Shown piece after piece: positions 1 to 6,225 of a stretch of DNA of 6,225 nt. Below the pieces are notes generated by a model, which had not been told where the DNA came from, ran no database searches, and worked only from the letters and a program-made list of their open reading frames with translations. The DNA is from Clostridiales bacterium. GTDB lineage: Bacteria; Bacillota; Clostridia; Tissierellales; Sedimentibacteraceae. The stretch's first letter is position 1. Every line of letters begins with the position of its first letter. The stretch covers positions 1 through 6,225 of the forward strand of contig DNNJ01000277.1 in assembly GCA_003487955.1 (NCBI GenBank). The letters run 5' to 3'. Made by a program: the position numbers and the translations under genes.

Positions 1-308
1 CCCTGATAATCGATCAGTATATTTGACGGAGATAGCACTTTCCCGGAATTCCAGAGGTCGGCTTTTTCTTCACTTAAGTTGTTGGTGTTGCTGGCTACAA
101 GTATCTGGTATGCAGTTTGTTGTGTACCTTCTTTGTCCGAAATATTTTTCCAGCTAAACCGTGGATGCAACGTATTTATCCCTAAAGGGTTGCGCAGGTT
201 TTCACATTTCAAATCAACAATTTTTGAGATATTACTTGGAGAGCATCCGAGAATGCTCAAAAAAATCAGTGAGCAGATTAGTTTTTCTACTGGTTTTCTT
301 AACTTCAT
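1..308 (-). CDS. GH78-type alpha-L-rhamnosidase lipoprotein, N-terminal part (cut by left window edge)
   Basis: Reading from 308 down to the left edge gives an open frame of 102 complete codons with no stop, so the gene continues outside the window. It begins MKLRKPVEK, followed by a hydrophobic stretch and an ILGC lipobox with Cys22, a type II (lipoprotein) signal peptide. The mature part then matches the N-terminal beta-sandwich of bacterial alpha-L-rhamnosidases (GH78): NPLGIN at 40-45, HPRFSW at 48-53, QTAYQILVAS at 64-73 and DLWNSGKV at 84-91. GH78 enzymes release terminal alpha-L-rhamnose by an inverting mechanism and are usually 700-1100 residues long. The (alpha/alpha)6 catalytic domain and its acidic residues are not in the window, so activity is inferred. 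No acidic residues closely follow Cys22, which makes surface export less likely than a periplasm-facing location. The start at 308 is preferred because it gives a normal short positively charged N-region. An in-frame ATG at 356 would add 16 residues. The gene lies downstream of susD, separated from it by a hairpin. Confidence 0.86.
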   Translation of the reverse strand, partial: MKLRKPVEKLICSLIFLSILGCSPSNISKIVDLKCENLRNPLGINTLHPRFSWKNISDKEGTQQTAYQILVASNTNNLSEEKADLWNSGKVLSPSNILIDYQ

Positions 309-360
309 TTGGTATTGTGTTTGGTATGTAATTGTTACTGAAAATTTTCTTACCATAAAC

Positions 361-400
361 AAAGATAGTAAGGAGAAACACATTTCCCCTTACTATCCTT
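361..400 (-). terminator. Hairpin with U-rich tail between susD and the GH78 gene (terminator or attenuator)
   Basis: The arms gatagtaagg (364-373) and ccttactatc (388-397) are perfect 10-base complements. Read as minus-strand RNA, the pairing continues inward through one G-U wobble and four more pairs (375-378 with 383-386) to a UGUG loop at 382-379. It also continues outward through a G-U and two A-U pairs, giving about 18 pairs over 361-400. The 3' side runs into UUUGUUU (363-357), a broken U-tract. The hairpin begins 17 bases after the susD stop codon. It looks like an intrinsic terminator, possibly leaky, since the GH78 gene follows on the same strand only 52 bases later. The plus-strand reading has A-C mismatches at the wobble positions and a poorer tail, so the minus strand is favoured. 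Confidence 0.7.
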
Positions 401-417
401 AAAATTTTTCGGATTTA

Positions 418-1983
418 TTAATAACCCGGATTCTGTTCAAGCAGATTGTTGATGTCTATTTCGCGTGTTGGAATGGCATATATCATTCTGAAATCGTCAA
501 TGATATAGCAACCGTCGTTGTTGGTAGCCTTAACCCAGGGATGGAGCTCTTTTATTCTTTGTCCATGGGCTGTCATAACCTCTTTCACTAATCCTGTGCG
601 CTTTAAGTCACTCCATCTGTGGTTTTCGTATGCAAGTTCATGCCTCATCTCGTCAGATACATCTTTCAGCGTACAACTGCTTAATGGGGGAATTCCGGCA
701 CGGGTCCTGACCTGATTGATATAAGGTAAAGCCTCCGTGTTCTTACCTTGCTTTACTAAACATTCTGACAAAAGTAATAATGCACCGGCGTACCGGTATA
801 TGGGGAAGTTCTCGGTACTTCTCAAGCTGTATGAGTACGGCGGATGAAAATATTTTTTCACCATGTAGTGATACGTTTTGCCGTCCGGTTTTTGATATCC
901 TTTGGCTTCCTTGATGCTTTCGTAATAGAAATTATCGCCTTCAGAATATCCTTCAACCACAACAATGGATGCCGGTAGTCTGGCATCACCTGCTTCGTAG
1001 GAATCAACCATCTCTTTTGTTGGCACTACCCAGCCGCCGCTGGTCCCTGCATAGTTTGATCCTCCTATTCCCATCATATCAACCAGGTTGCTGCATTTGG
1101 GTGCAAGCCTCCATGCGAAAGTACTGTATTGACTTGTTGATCCGTCTTCGGTAAATTGTACCTCAAGGATGGATTCCTGGTGATTTTTATTGCTCGGATC
1201 AAAAACATCTTCGTAGTTTTCCAACAGCTCGTAGTTCATGTTCGTTATGGCTACCAAATCCTGTTCGGCAGTCTTGTAATCCGGGGTTGATTTCGTCATA
1301 CTGATGTAGGCACGCAACATTTTTGCGGCACCCATGGTTGCACGTCCTTTGTTGTCTTTGGAGAAATCAACAGGCACGGGTAATCCCAGTTCGATCGCCG
1401 TATTCAGGTCGGTCAGCATTTGAGTATAGCATTCTTCCGCAGTAGATCTGGGTAAAAAAGCCTGCTCGGCAGTTGTAACTTCTTGCAAACTAAGGGGCAC
1501 ACCACCGAAGCATTTAACCAGGTCGAAATAATAGAAGGCGCGTAGAAAAAGAGCTTCTGCTTTAACTTTGGATTTTTCAGCATCCGTCAGTTCCGAGGCG
1601 TCCACCCTGTCGAGTATGGTGTTTACTTTGGCAATGTTCTGGTAGTTAACCGTCCAACGGTCTCTTATCGGTCCCGCATTTGCAGATACCTCATCATCAA
1701 TAAACAAGCACGGTTTTTCAGTTGCATTGTATGGGCCACGGTCACCGTAATAGATCGTATAGAAGGCATTGTCCGACCTCATCTCATCCATAAACAAACC
1801 GTTATTGGCAATATTCCGGAATCCGGTATATGAAGCATTTAATGCCTGATCAAAATGAGTCATGGTTTTATAAAATGAGGCAGACGTCACATTGGTTTCC
1901 GGATATAAATCCAGAAATGATTGACTGCAGGACGATAAAATAAATATTCCTGTAAGTACTATCAATAAGTTTCTTTTTGACAT
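418..1983 (-). CDS. SusD/RagB-family outer-membrane glycan-binding lipoprotein
   Basis: This 521-residue protein has the usual SusD length. A short basic N-terminus and hydrophobic core lead to the lipobox LSSC with Cys19, so it should be lipid-anchored and, as is known for the family, displayed on the outer face of the outer membrane as the lid of a SusC transporter. The N-terminal SusD-like region includes the alpha-helical TPR-type signature AEALFLRAFYYFDLV (142-156), followed by FGGVPL (159-164). The C-terminal RagB/SusD domain shows RYAGALLLLSE (397-407), INQVRTRAG (422-430), the ENHRWSDLKR segment (453-462) and the typical ending QNPGY (517-521). The gene starts 27 bases after the susC stop, behind an A-rich leader with no Shine-Dalgarno, and is surely co-transcribed with susC. 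SusD proteins bind glycan through exposed aromatic residues. Which ones act here, and on which sugar, cannot be read from sequence. The neighbouring rhamnosidases suggest a rhamnose-containing ligand. Family assignment is very secure. Confidence 0.97.
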   Translation of the reverse strand: MSKRNLLIVLTGIFILSSCSQSFLDLYPETNVTSASFYKTMTHFDQALNASYTGFRNIANNGLFMDEMRSDNAFYTIYYGDRGPYNATEKPCLFIDDEVSANAGPIRDRWTVNYQNIAKVNTILDRVDASELTDAEKSKVKAEALFLRAFYYFDLVKCFGGVPLSLQEVTTAEQAFLPRSTAEECYTQMLTDLNTAIELGLPVPVDFSKDNKGRATMGAAKMLRAYISMTKSTPDYKTAEQDLVAITNMNYELLENYEDVFDPSNKNHQESILEVQFTEDGSTSQYSTFAWRLAPKCSNLVDMMGIGGSNYAGTSGGWVVPTKEMVDSYEAGDARLPASIVVVEGYSEGDNFYYESIKEAKGYQKPDGKTYHYMVKKYFHPPYSYSLRSTENFPIYRYAGALLLLSECLVKQGKNTEALPYINQVRTRAGIPPLSSCTLKDVSDEMRHELAYENHRWSDLKRTGLVKEVMTAHGQRIKELHPWVKATNNDGCYIIDDFRMIYAIPTREIDINNLLEQNPGY

Positions 1984-2010
1984 AATTATGTGTTTTTTTT
2001 AAATTTATTA

Positions 2011-5000
2011 TTAAAAAGATACATTGATCCCGGCTGTGTAAATCCTTGACACAGGATATGACGTATGATCCACTCCGTAGAAAGAAAGGCCGCCTGTACC
2101 GCTGCGGCTAACTTCGGGATTCATGCCCGGATATTTAGTCAGAGTAAGCAGGTTTTGAGCCGTCAGGTAAAAACGCAGGGATTTGATGAATGGATTTGAC
2201 TTCAGCGGCACTTTATAACCCAATGTTAGATTTTTAACCATAAGGTAGGAACCATCAAAAACCCATCTCGAGTTGGTATAACGGAACAGTTCCGTTGATC
2301 CCGTAAGCGTTCTGGGGATATTTCCTTTCCCTGGATTTTCTACGGATCTCCATCTCTCTGCCACTTCTTTTCTTACGTTAAATACTGCGTCAATGTTTTC
2401 AGTCCATTCGTAAGTTGCATCCATAATATCGTTACCTACAGATCCAGAAATAACCACACTTGCATCGAAGTTATTCCAGCTGAAAGAGTTGGTTAACCCA
2501 TACAGGAAGTCCGGATTCGGATTACCAATAAATGTTTTATCTGCCGAGTCAATCTTTTTATCACCGTTGATGTCTTTCATACGAACTGTTCCAACGGTTG
2601 ATGAGGCATGCTTGGGCTGTGAATCATACTCTTCCTGAGTCATGTAAACGCCGTCATATACATATCCATAGAACATACCCAACGGTTTCCCAACAGCTGT
2701 TCTGTTATAGTCAACCTGGTTGTTGTAACCACCTATCGGAGTATCGTTTGTTCCCAGTTTAACTGCTTTGTTTCTGTCGAAAGTGATGTTGAAGTCAGTC
2801 GACCATTTAAAAGCGCCGGTTAAATTTTTTGTCTGCAAGGTAAATTCATGCCCCCAGAAACGGAATTCACCAATGTTGGATTGTATGTTGGAGAATCCTG
2901 AAGAATAAGGGATATCTATCTGGTAAAGTAATCCGTTGGTTACTTTATTGTAATAATCATACATAAAGAAAACGCGGTCTTTGTATAGACTTACATCAGC
3001 ACCAATGTTCCACGATTCAGTAGTTTCCCAGGTCAGGTTGTTGTTTCCGATATTTCCTAACTGACGGCCGGGAACAATTGTTCCGTCTAGCACATAGTTA
3101 TTGTTGTTTACAGAGGCGATGGATGTATAATTACCGATATTGTTGTTACCAACTTTACCCCAGCTGGCCCGCAATTTTAGAAAACTCAAGTTGTTGACAT
3201 CTTTTAAGAAGCCTTCTTCGCTGGCCACCCAACCCGCAGAAAATGAGGGGAAGTTGGCCCATCTGGCGTTTGCTCCAAAACGAGAACTTCCATCCCGTCT
3301 GTAAGAGAAGGAGAGGATGTAGCGGTTCATGTACTCGTAGTTGAACCTCGACAGCCACGACAACATGCTCCATGCAGATTTTCCGCCGCTTCCAACTTTT
3401 GTTTGTGCAGCATTGAAAAAACCAATTTCGTCGCTGGGATAGTTGGATGCATTTATAGTGGAGGAGATATCTTTGGATTTTTGAGCTGAATAACCTAAGA
3501 GAACGTCGAAATCGTGAACTTCGTTAAATGTTTTTTGATAGGTTAATGTATTTTCAACCAGCCAGTTTTCGTAGTTGAAAGTGTTGTACGAGCCATATGC
3601 CGGATTGGGGGGCGCAGAAAACATACCACCACTTACGTATGACGGTACCCATCTTTCCTGCCTGAAGTTACCCATATCGGCGTTTGCACTGATACGGTAT
3701 TTCAGTCCTTCTGCCAGTTCAACCTGCGCGTAAGTGTTTACTGTTCCGCGAATAGTTTTGGCGGGGTTCTGCCTGTCTCTGAGAACTAAGTAATAATTCG
3801 CGTTACCAAACATTCCCGGAGGAGAGTAGGAAATGGGATAGGTACCATCTTCGTTCTTGTATTTCAACGCCGGATCCATTAAGAAAGCAGATCCAATGAT
3901 TTGCCTGTCAATACCGATTCCGTCCTGCACCTGGCGATCGATGTAAGATGCAGATAAATTCATCCCGAAAATAATGCGGTCAGACGCTTTAAATTCATTG
4001 TTTGAACGAACAGAGAACCTGTTTGCATAAGAGTTTATGATAGTTCCTTCAGTGCTGTTGTAATTCAAATTCACAGACGATTTAACCACATCCGTGCCGG
4101 TTTGTAAACCCAAATTGTAGTTTTGGGAATTTGCTGTTCTCAATAACACTTTATACCAGTCGGTGCCTTCCGATACCGAAGCAGGATTTGCATATTGTTC
4201 AGGTACAGGAGTTGTTTTTCCTTCGTATTTTTGTGCATCTTCATAATACTCCTTTTTGAATTGGGCGAACTCGCGGGCGTTCATTACATCAGGCATTCCT
4301 CTGCTGGACACATCCTGAATCCCGTAATTTGCATTAAACGTGATTTCCGTTTTTCCGGATCTTCCCTGCTTTGTAGTGACAAGGATGACGCCATTCGCCG
4401 CGCGTGAGCCATACAATGTGGTTGAAGCGGCATCTTTCAAAATTGAAATAGATTCAATTTCATCGGGAGACAGTGTTTCTAATCCTGAACTGCTGGGGAA
4501 TCCATCTATTACAACTAGCGGGTTATTACCTGCATTAATCGAAGCTTGTCCCCTGACCCTGATGGACAGGTTTCCGTTGGGTTCTCCGGAGTTGTTCAGA
4601 ATTTGAACACCTGCAAATTTACCTTGCATTTTTTGAGTAATATTGGAAACAGGCATGTCAACCAATTCGTCAGTATTTATTCTGCTCATGGCGCCAGTCA
4701 CTGAACGTGCCTTTTGTGTACCGTAGGCAACAACAACCACTTCGTCAAGCAGTTCGGTATCTGTTTCTAAAATAACGTCTATCGATGTTCTTCCTCCAAC
4801 CTCGATAATTTGTGATTTCATCCCCACATAGGACACTTCCAGTTTAGCATTAGACGGTACGTTGGGTAATATATAGTTACCGTCAATATCAGTTATTGTT
4901 CCAACTGATGTGTTTTGTACTTGAATAGTTACGCCTATCAAAGGCTCTTTGTTTACGTCGATCACTTTTCCCTTTACCGTAATATTCTGGGAAAAGATTA

Positions 5001-5076
5001 AAAAAGAGGACAACATACACATGATGGTTACTGCCATTGTCCGTCTAAATAAAATTGCAAAATTCTTCTTTTTCAT
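2011..5076 (-). CDS. SusC/RagA-family TonB-linked outer-membrane transporter
   Basis: This 1021-residue protein is full length for the family. It has a signal peptide at about 1-30 (MKKK start, hydrophobic core, ending near FSQ) and a carboxypeptidase-regulatory-like beta-sandwich at about 33-105, with GVTIQV and DIDGNYILPNV. The TonB-box-like segment DEVVVVAYGTQ (111-121) precedes the plug domain (about 122-238), which carries the SusC signatures PLVVIDGFP (186-194) and LYGSRAANGVILVTTKQG (221-238). The remainder is a beta-barrel with hallmark segments SYRRDGSSRFG (591-601), LRASWGKVGN (635-644) and YLTAQNLLTLTKYPGMNPE (970-988), ending in a C-terminal Phe as outer-membrane proteins do. A calcium-loop-like DINGDKKID lies at 835-843 (D835, N837, D839, D843). 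The protein imports oligosaccharides into the periplasm with energy from TonB-ExbBD, paired with the SusD encoded next to it. No STN domain precedes the beta-sandwich. Substrate is unknown; context suggests a rhamnose-containing glycan. Confidence 0.97.
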   Translation of the reverse strand: MKKKNFAILFRRTMAVTIMCMLSSFLIFSQNITVKGKVIDVNKEPLIGVTIQVQNTSVGTITDIDGNYILPNVPSNAKLEVSYVGMKSQIIEVGGRTSIDVILETDTELLDEVVVVAYGTQKARSVTGAMSRINTDELVDMPVSNITQKMQGKFAGVQILNNSGEPNGNLSIRVRGQASINAGNNPLVVIDGFPSSSGLETLSPDEIESISILKDAASTTLYGSRAANGVILVTTKQGRSGKTEITFNANYGIQDVSSRGMPDVMNAREFAQFKKEYYEDAQKYEGKTTPVPEQYANPASVSEGTDWYKVLLRTANSQNYNLGLQTGTDVVKSSVNLNYNSTEGTIINSYANRFSVRSNNEFKASDRIIFGMNLSASYIDRQVQDGIGIDRQIIGSAFLMDPALKYKNEDGTYPISYSPPGMFGNANYYLVLRDRQNPAKTIRGTVNTYAQVELAEGLKYRISANADMGNFRQERWVPSYVSGGMFSAPPNPAYGSYNTFNYENWLVENTLTYQKTFNEVHDFDVLLGYSAQKSKDISSTINASNYPSDEIGFFNAAQTKVGSGGKSAWSMLSWLSRFNYEYMNRYILSFSYRRDGSSRFGANARWANFPSFSAGWVASEEGFLKDVNNLSFLKLRASWGKVGNNNIGNYTSIASVNNNNYVLDGTIVPGRQLGNIGNNNLTWETTESWNIGADVSLYKDRVFFMYDYYNKVTNGLLYQIDIPYSSGFSNIQSNIGEFRFWGHEFTLQTKNLTGAFKWSTDFNITFDRNKAVKLGTNDTPIGGYNNQVDYNRTAVGKPLGMFYGYVYDGVYMTQEEYDSQPKHASSTVGTVRMKDINGDKKIDSADKTFIGNPNPDFLYGLTNSFSWNNFDASVVISGSVGNDIMDATYEWTENIDAVFNVRKEVAERWRSVENPGKGNIPRTLTGSTELFRYTNSRWVFDGSYLMVKNLTLGYKVPLKSNPFIKSLRFYLTAQNLLTLTKYPGMNPEVSRSGTGGLSFYGVDHTSYPVSRIYTAGINVSF

Positions 5077-5187
5077 TCGTTGTTTATTAAATTTAAATTG
5101 TTCATGATTAAATTAAATTTCAAATTAGAGTATTTCAATTAAATGGAATTGCCGTTTATCGCACATTAGATTTTTTATAAATTTTTA

Positions 5188-5209
5188 CAAATTTAGATCC
5201 GCAAAAATA
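5188..5209 (-). promoter_or_regulatory. Candidate susC promoter: two Bacteroidota-type -7 boxes
   Basis: On the minus strand TATTTTTG (5209-5202) and TAAATTTG (5195-5188) both match the Bacteroidota primary-sigma -7 consensus TAnnTTTG exactly. Neither has a clear -33 TTTG at the expected spacing; the closest for the first box is GTTT at 5230-5227, 17 bases upstream. A weak -33 is common at promoters that need an activator. Use of either box would give susC a leader of roughly 105-120 bases. The second box lies in a 7-base inverted repeat (TAAATTT, 4-base gap, AAATTTA; 5178-5195). The region is AT-rich, so chance matches are quite possible. Confidence 0.35.
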
Positions 5210-5320
5210 ATGGATGTGATCGGGGGAAACCTAATTAAAATGACACTTGTACTGTCTTTTTTGATATAAATTTTGAATTTAATGTGACAAAATTCTTGTT
5301 TGTTCCAATATTATTGAGTG

Positions 5321-5419
5321 TAAGGTGTTGTCGATTAATTATATAATGCGATTTTTCTCTCAGTAGGCTAATTGTTTTTTTTATTTATAGGTTCTGTAAA
5401 TATTTCACAAAACACCTTA
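5321..5419. repeat. Widely spaced 9-base inverted repeat in the gap upstream of susC
   Basis: TAAGGTGTT at 5321-5329 is the exact reverse complement of AACACCTTA at 5411-5419, with 81 bases between the arms. The second arm starts only a few bases past the stop codon of the upstream hydrolase. The arms contain more G and C than the surrounding sequence. They could be paired operator half-sites or a long-range stem in the transcript of the upstream gene. Chance is also possible, and no function is claimed. Confidence 0.4.
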
Positions 5420-5422
5420 AGT

Positions 5423-6225
5423 TTATTTAGTTAATGCTATATTTTTAGTTAAAATTAACTTCACAGTTCCTCCCAGGCCAGACTTTCTGAAAAAGGTCTC
5501 TTTGTTGTCTCGTTCAAATTTTTGGATGTTAGTTTGGGTAAAGCGTTCTTCTTTTGAGAGATAACTGTCTCCGATCAATCTGTTTACCCATGAATTTGTT
5601 ACAGTAATCACAATTTTATTGTTCCCCTCCTTAATATAGGGTGTTATGTCAACGGTAAAAGGGGCAATCCAGCAAACACCCGCATTTTTTTCGTTTATAC
5701 TTACAGAGGCAATATCTTGAACATTCCCCAAATCGAGACATATGCTTTTCCCTTTAATGTTATCTTCATTCAGGTTAAAAGTACTTGAATATTCTGCCGA
5801 ACCGGAATAGTATTTAATGAGTTCATCGGGTAAATCACTCCAGAACATCAGGCTGTCCATAACAACCTTTTGTTTGGGGCCCCATTCTCTGTTAAAACTC
5901 AATTCCCACGGGTTATCAAGAATTTTTTCTACGTACGAGCTCTTTTCAGTAAAAGATGACGTCTCATTGTCAGACCAGGAAAGTGTATACGTTCCCGGGT
6001 GCAGAACCTGGCCGGAAATTTTTTTATGTTCCTGCTGAAATTTAAAGTTTGGGGAGGTGGAAGCAGACAGGCTCAATTCAGGAAAAATTTCTATTCCATT
6101 TCTTTCTATTTTTGTAATGTGTCTGTCTTGTTTCTTTTTTCTGAAAACAATAATTTTGGAGCCTTCAGGGGTAAAATGCAAAGGCACATGTGTATATCCG
6201 TTCTTTTCGTAATAAACGGGAATTT
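5423..6225 (-). CDS. C-terminal part of a large glycoside hydrolase, probably GH106-type alpha-L-rhamnosidase (5' end outside window)
   Basis: The frame is open from the right edge, showing 266 residues before the stop at 5425-5423. A GTG at 6187-6185 is an internal valine codon, because in-frame sequence (IPVYYEKNGYTH) continues upstream of it to the edge. The visible protein begins with a segment typical of the end of the catalytic portion (VPLHFTPEGSKIIVFRK, 13-29). A GH2-like jelly-roll sugar-binding domain follows at about 100-262: PWELSF (105-110), IKYYSGSAEY (136-145), LDLGNV (163-168), NSWVNRLIGD (210-219) and SGLGGTVKL (248-256). The WVNRLIGD and SGLxGxV pattern is what I know from the tails of GH106 rhamnosidases and related GH2-fold hydrolases. 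The GH78 gene nearby supports the rhamnosidase reading. The catalytic domain and signal peptide are not visible, so a different GH2-fold family remains possible. It sits upstream of susC on the same strand, 346 bases away. Confidence 0.72.
   Translation of the reverse strand, partial: IPVYYEKNGYTHVPLHFTPEGSKIIVFRKKKQDRHITKIERNGIEIFPELSLSASTSPNFKFQQEHKKISGQVLHPGTYTLSWSDNETSSFTEKSSYVEKILDNPWELSFNREWGPKQKVVMDSLMFWSDLPDELIKYYSGSAEYSSTFNLNEDNIKGKSICLDLGNVQDIASVSINEKNAGVCWIAPFTVDITPYIKEGNNKIVITVTNSWVNRLIGDSYLSKEERFTQTNIQKFERDNKETFFRKSGLGGTVKLILTKNIALTK

Larger units (their letters stand above)
5077..5422. other. 346-base AT-rich intergenic region upstream of susC, no gene
   Basis: This gap separates the stop of the upstream hydrolase from the susC start. 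I found no convincing ORF on either strand and no tRNA-like or rRNA-like sequence. It is very rich in A and T, with a small GC island (gatccg at 5196-5201, cggggg at 5221-5226). It holds two candidate -7 elements at 5188-5209, a 9-base inverted repeat pair (5321-5329 and 5411-5419) and short AT-rich palindromes. The sequence after the upstream stop has no clear GC-rich terminator hairpin. A gap this long inside a row of same-strand PUL genes most likely carries the promoter, untranslated leader and regulator binding sites for susC. Confidence 0.6.

Noticed and set aside
340..349. Perfect 10-base palindrome gaaaattttc between the hairpin and the GH78 start
   Set aside because: It is simple A/T sequence, expected by chance in AT-rich intergenic DNA; no paired element supports an operator.
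79..402. Plus-strand ORF of 107 codons beginning MLVLLATS
   Set aside because: It is antisense to the N-terminus of the GH78 gene, which has clear family motifs on the minus strand, and it runs through the hairpin. Its peptide resembles no family I recognise.
518..1154. Two plus-strand ORFs (518-715 and 969-1154)
   Set aside because: Both lie fully opposite susD, whose protein is intact and has family motifs throughout; they are shadow frames.
3155..3373. Minus-strand 72-codon ORF in another frame inside susC
   Set aside because: The susC frame here encodes the conserved SYRRDGSSRFG and LRASWG segments. The alternative frame gives a low-complexity peptide with no recognisable domain.
4195..4606. 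Two overlapping plus-strand ORFs opposite the susC plug region
   Set aside because: They are antisense to the highly conserved plug domain; their length comes from the codon pattern of the real gene.
5086..5120. Direct repeat attaaattt (5086-5094 and 5112-5120) just upstream of susC
   Set aside because: It is low-complexity A/T sequence typical of Bacteroidota leaders; repeats of this kind are expected without function.
5242..5256. Imperfect dyad gaca-N7-tgtc
   Set aside because: The arms are only 4 bases long and there is no second copy; this is not distinguishable from chance.
5817..6038. Plus-strand ORF of 73 codons opposite the upstream hydrolase
   Set aside because: It is a shadow of the sugar-binding domain coding sequence and has no independent support.
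6185..6187. GTG as a start codon of the hydrolase, giving a 254-residue protein
   Set aside because: The same frame is open upstream to the window edge and encodes a sensible continuation, and the protein would begin in the middle of a fold; the GTG is an internal valine codon.

Overview
This window is part of a polysaccharide utilization locus (PUL) from a member of the Bacteroidota, most likely a Bacteroidales species. The evidence is an adjacent SusC/SusD-type pair, a SusD with a lipoprotein signal, A/T-rich gene leaders without Shine-Dalgarno sequences, and candidate -7 boxes of the Bacteroidota form TAnnTTTG. The genus cannot be named from this sequence alone.

All four genes lie on the minus strand, so transcription runs from high to low coordinates. 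In that order: (1) 6225-5423, the C-terminal part of a large glycoside hydrolase whose 5' end is outside the window. Its tail resembles the GH2-type carbohydrate-binding beta-sandwich at the end of GH106 alpha-L-rhamnosidases. (2) 5422-5077, a 346-base AT-rich gap that probably carries the susC promoter. (3) 5076-2011, a complete SusC/RagA-type TonB-dependent outer-membrane transporter. (4) 1983-418, a complete SusD/RagB-type surface glycan-binding lipoprotein, 27 bases after susC. (5) 400-361, a strong hairpin with a U-rich 3' tail that could terminate or attenuate transcription. (6) 308-1, the N-terminus of a lipoprotein alpha-L-rhamnosidase of the GH78 type, cut by the left window edge.

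Inferred joint role: SusD captures a rhamnose-containing glycan or oligosaccharide at the cell surface and SusC imports it using TonB energy. The flanking GH106-like and GH78 enzymes would remove alpha-L-rhamnosyl units. Plausible targets are pectic rhamnogalacturonan (RG-I or RG-II) or rhamnose-capped arabinogalactan, but the window does not decide between them. No regulator, sulfatase, lyase or mobile element is visible. The SusC has no N-terminal STN signalling domain, which argues against direct control by an ECF-sigma/anti-sigma pair.

The gene set is of a well-known kind, and I found no evidence of an undescribed system. The points most worth a second look are the susD-GH78 hairpin, the two rhamnosidase families around one SusCD pair, and the regulatory gap upstream of susC.
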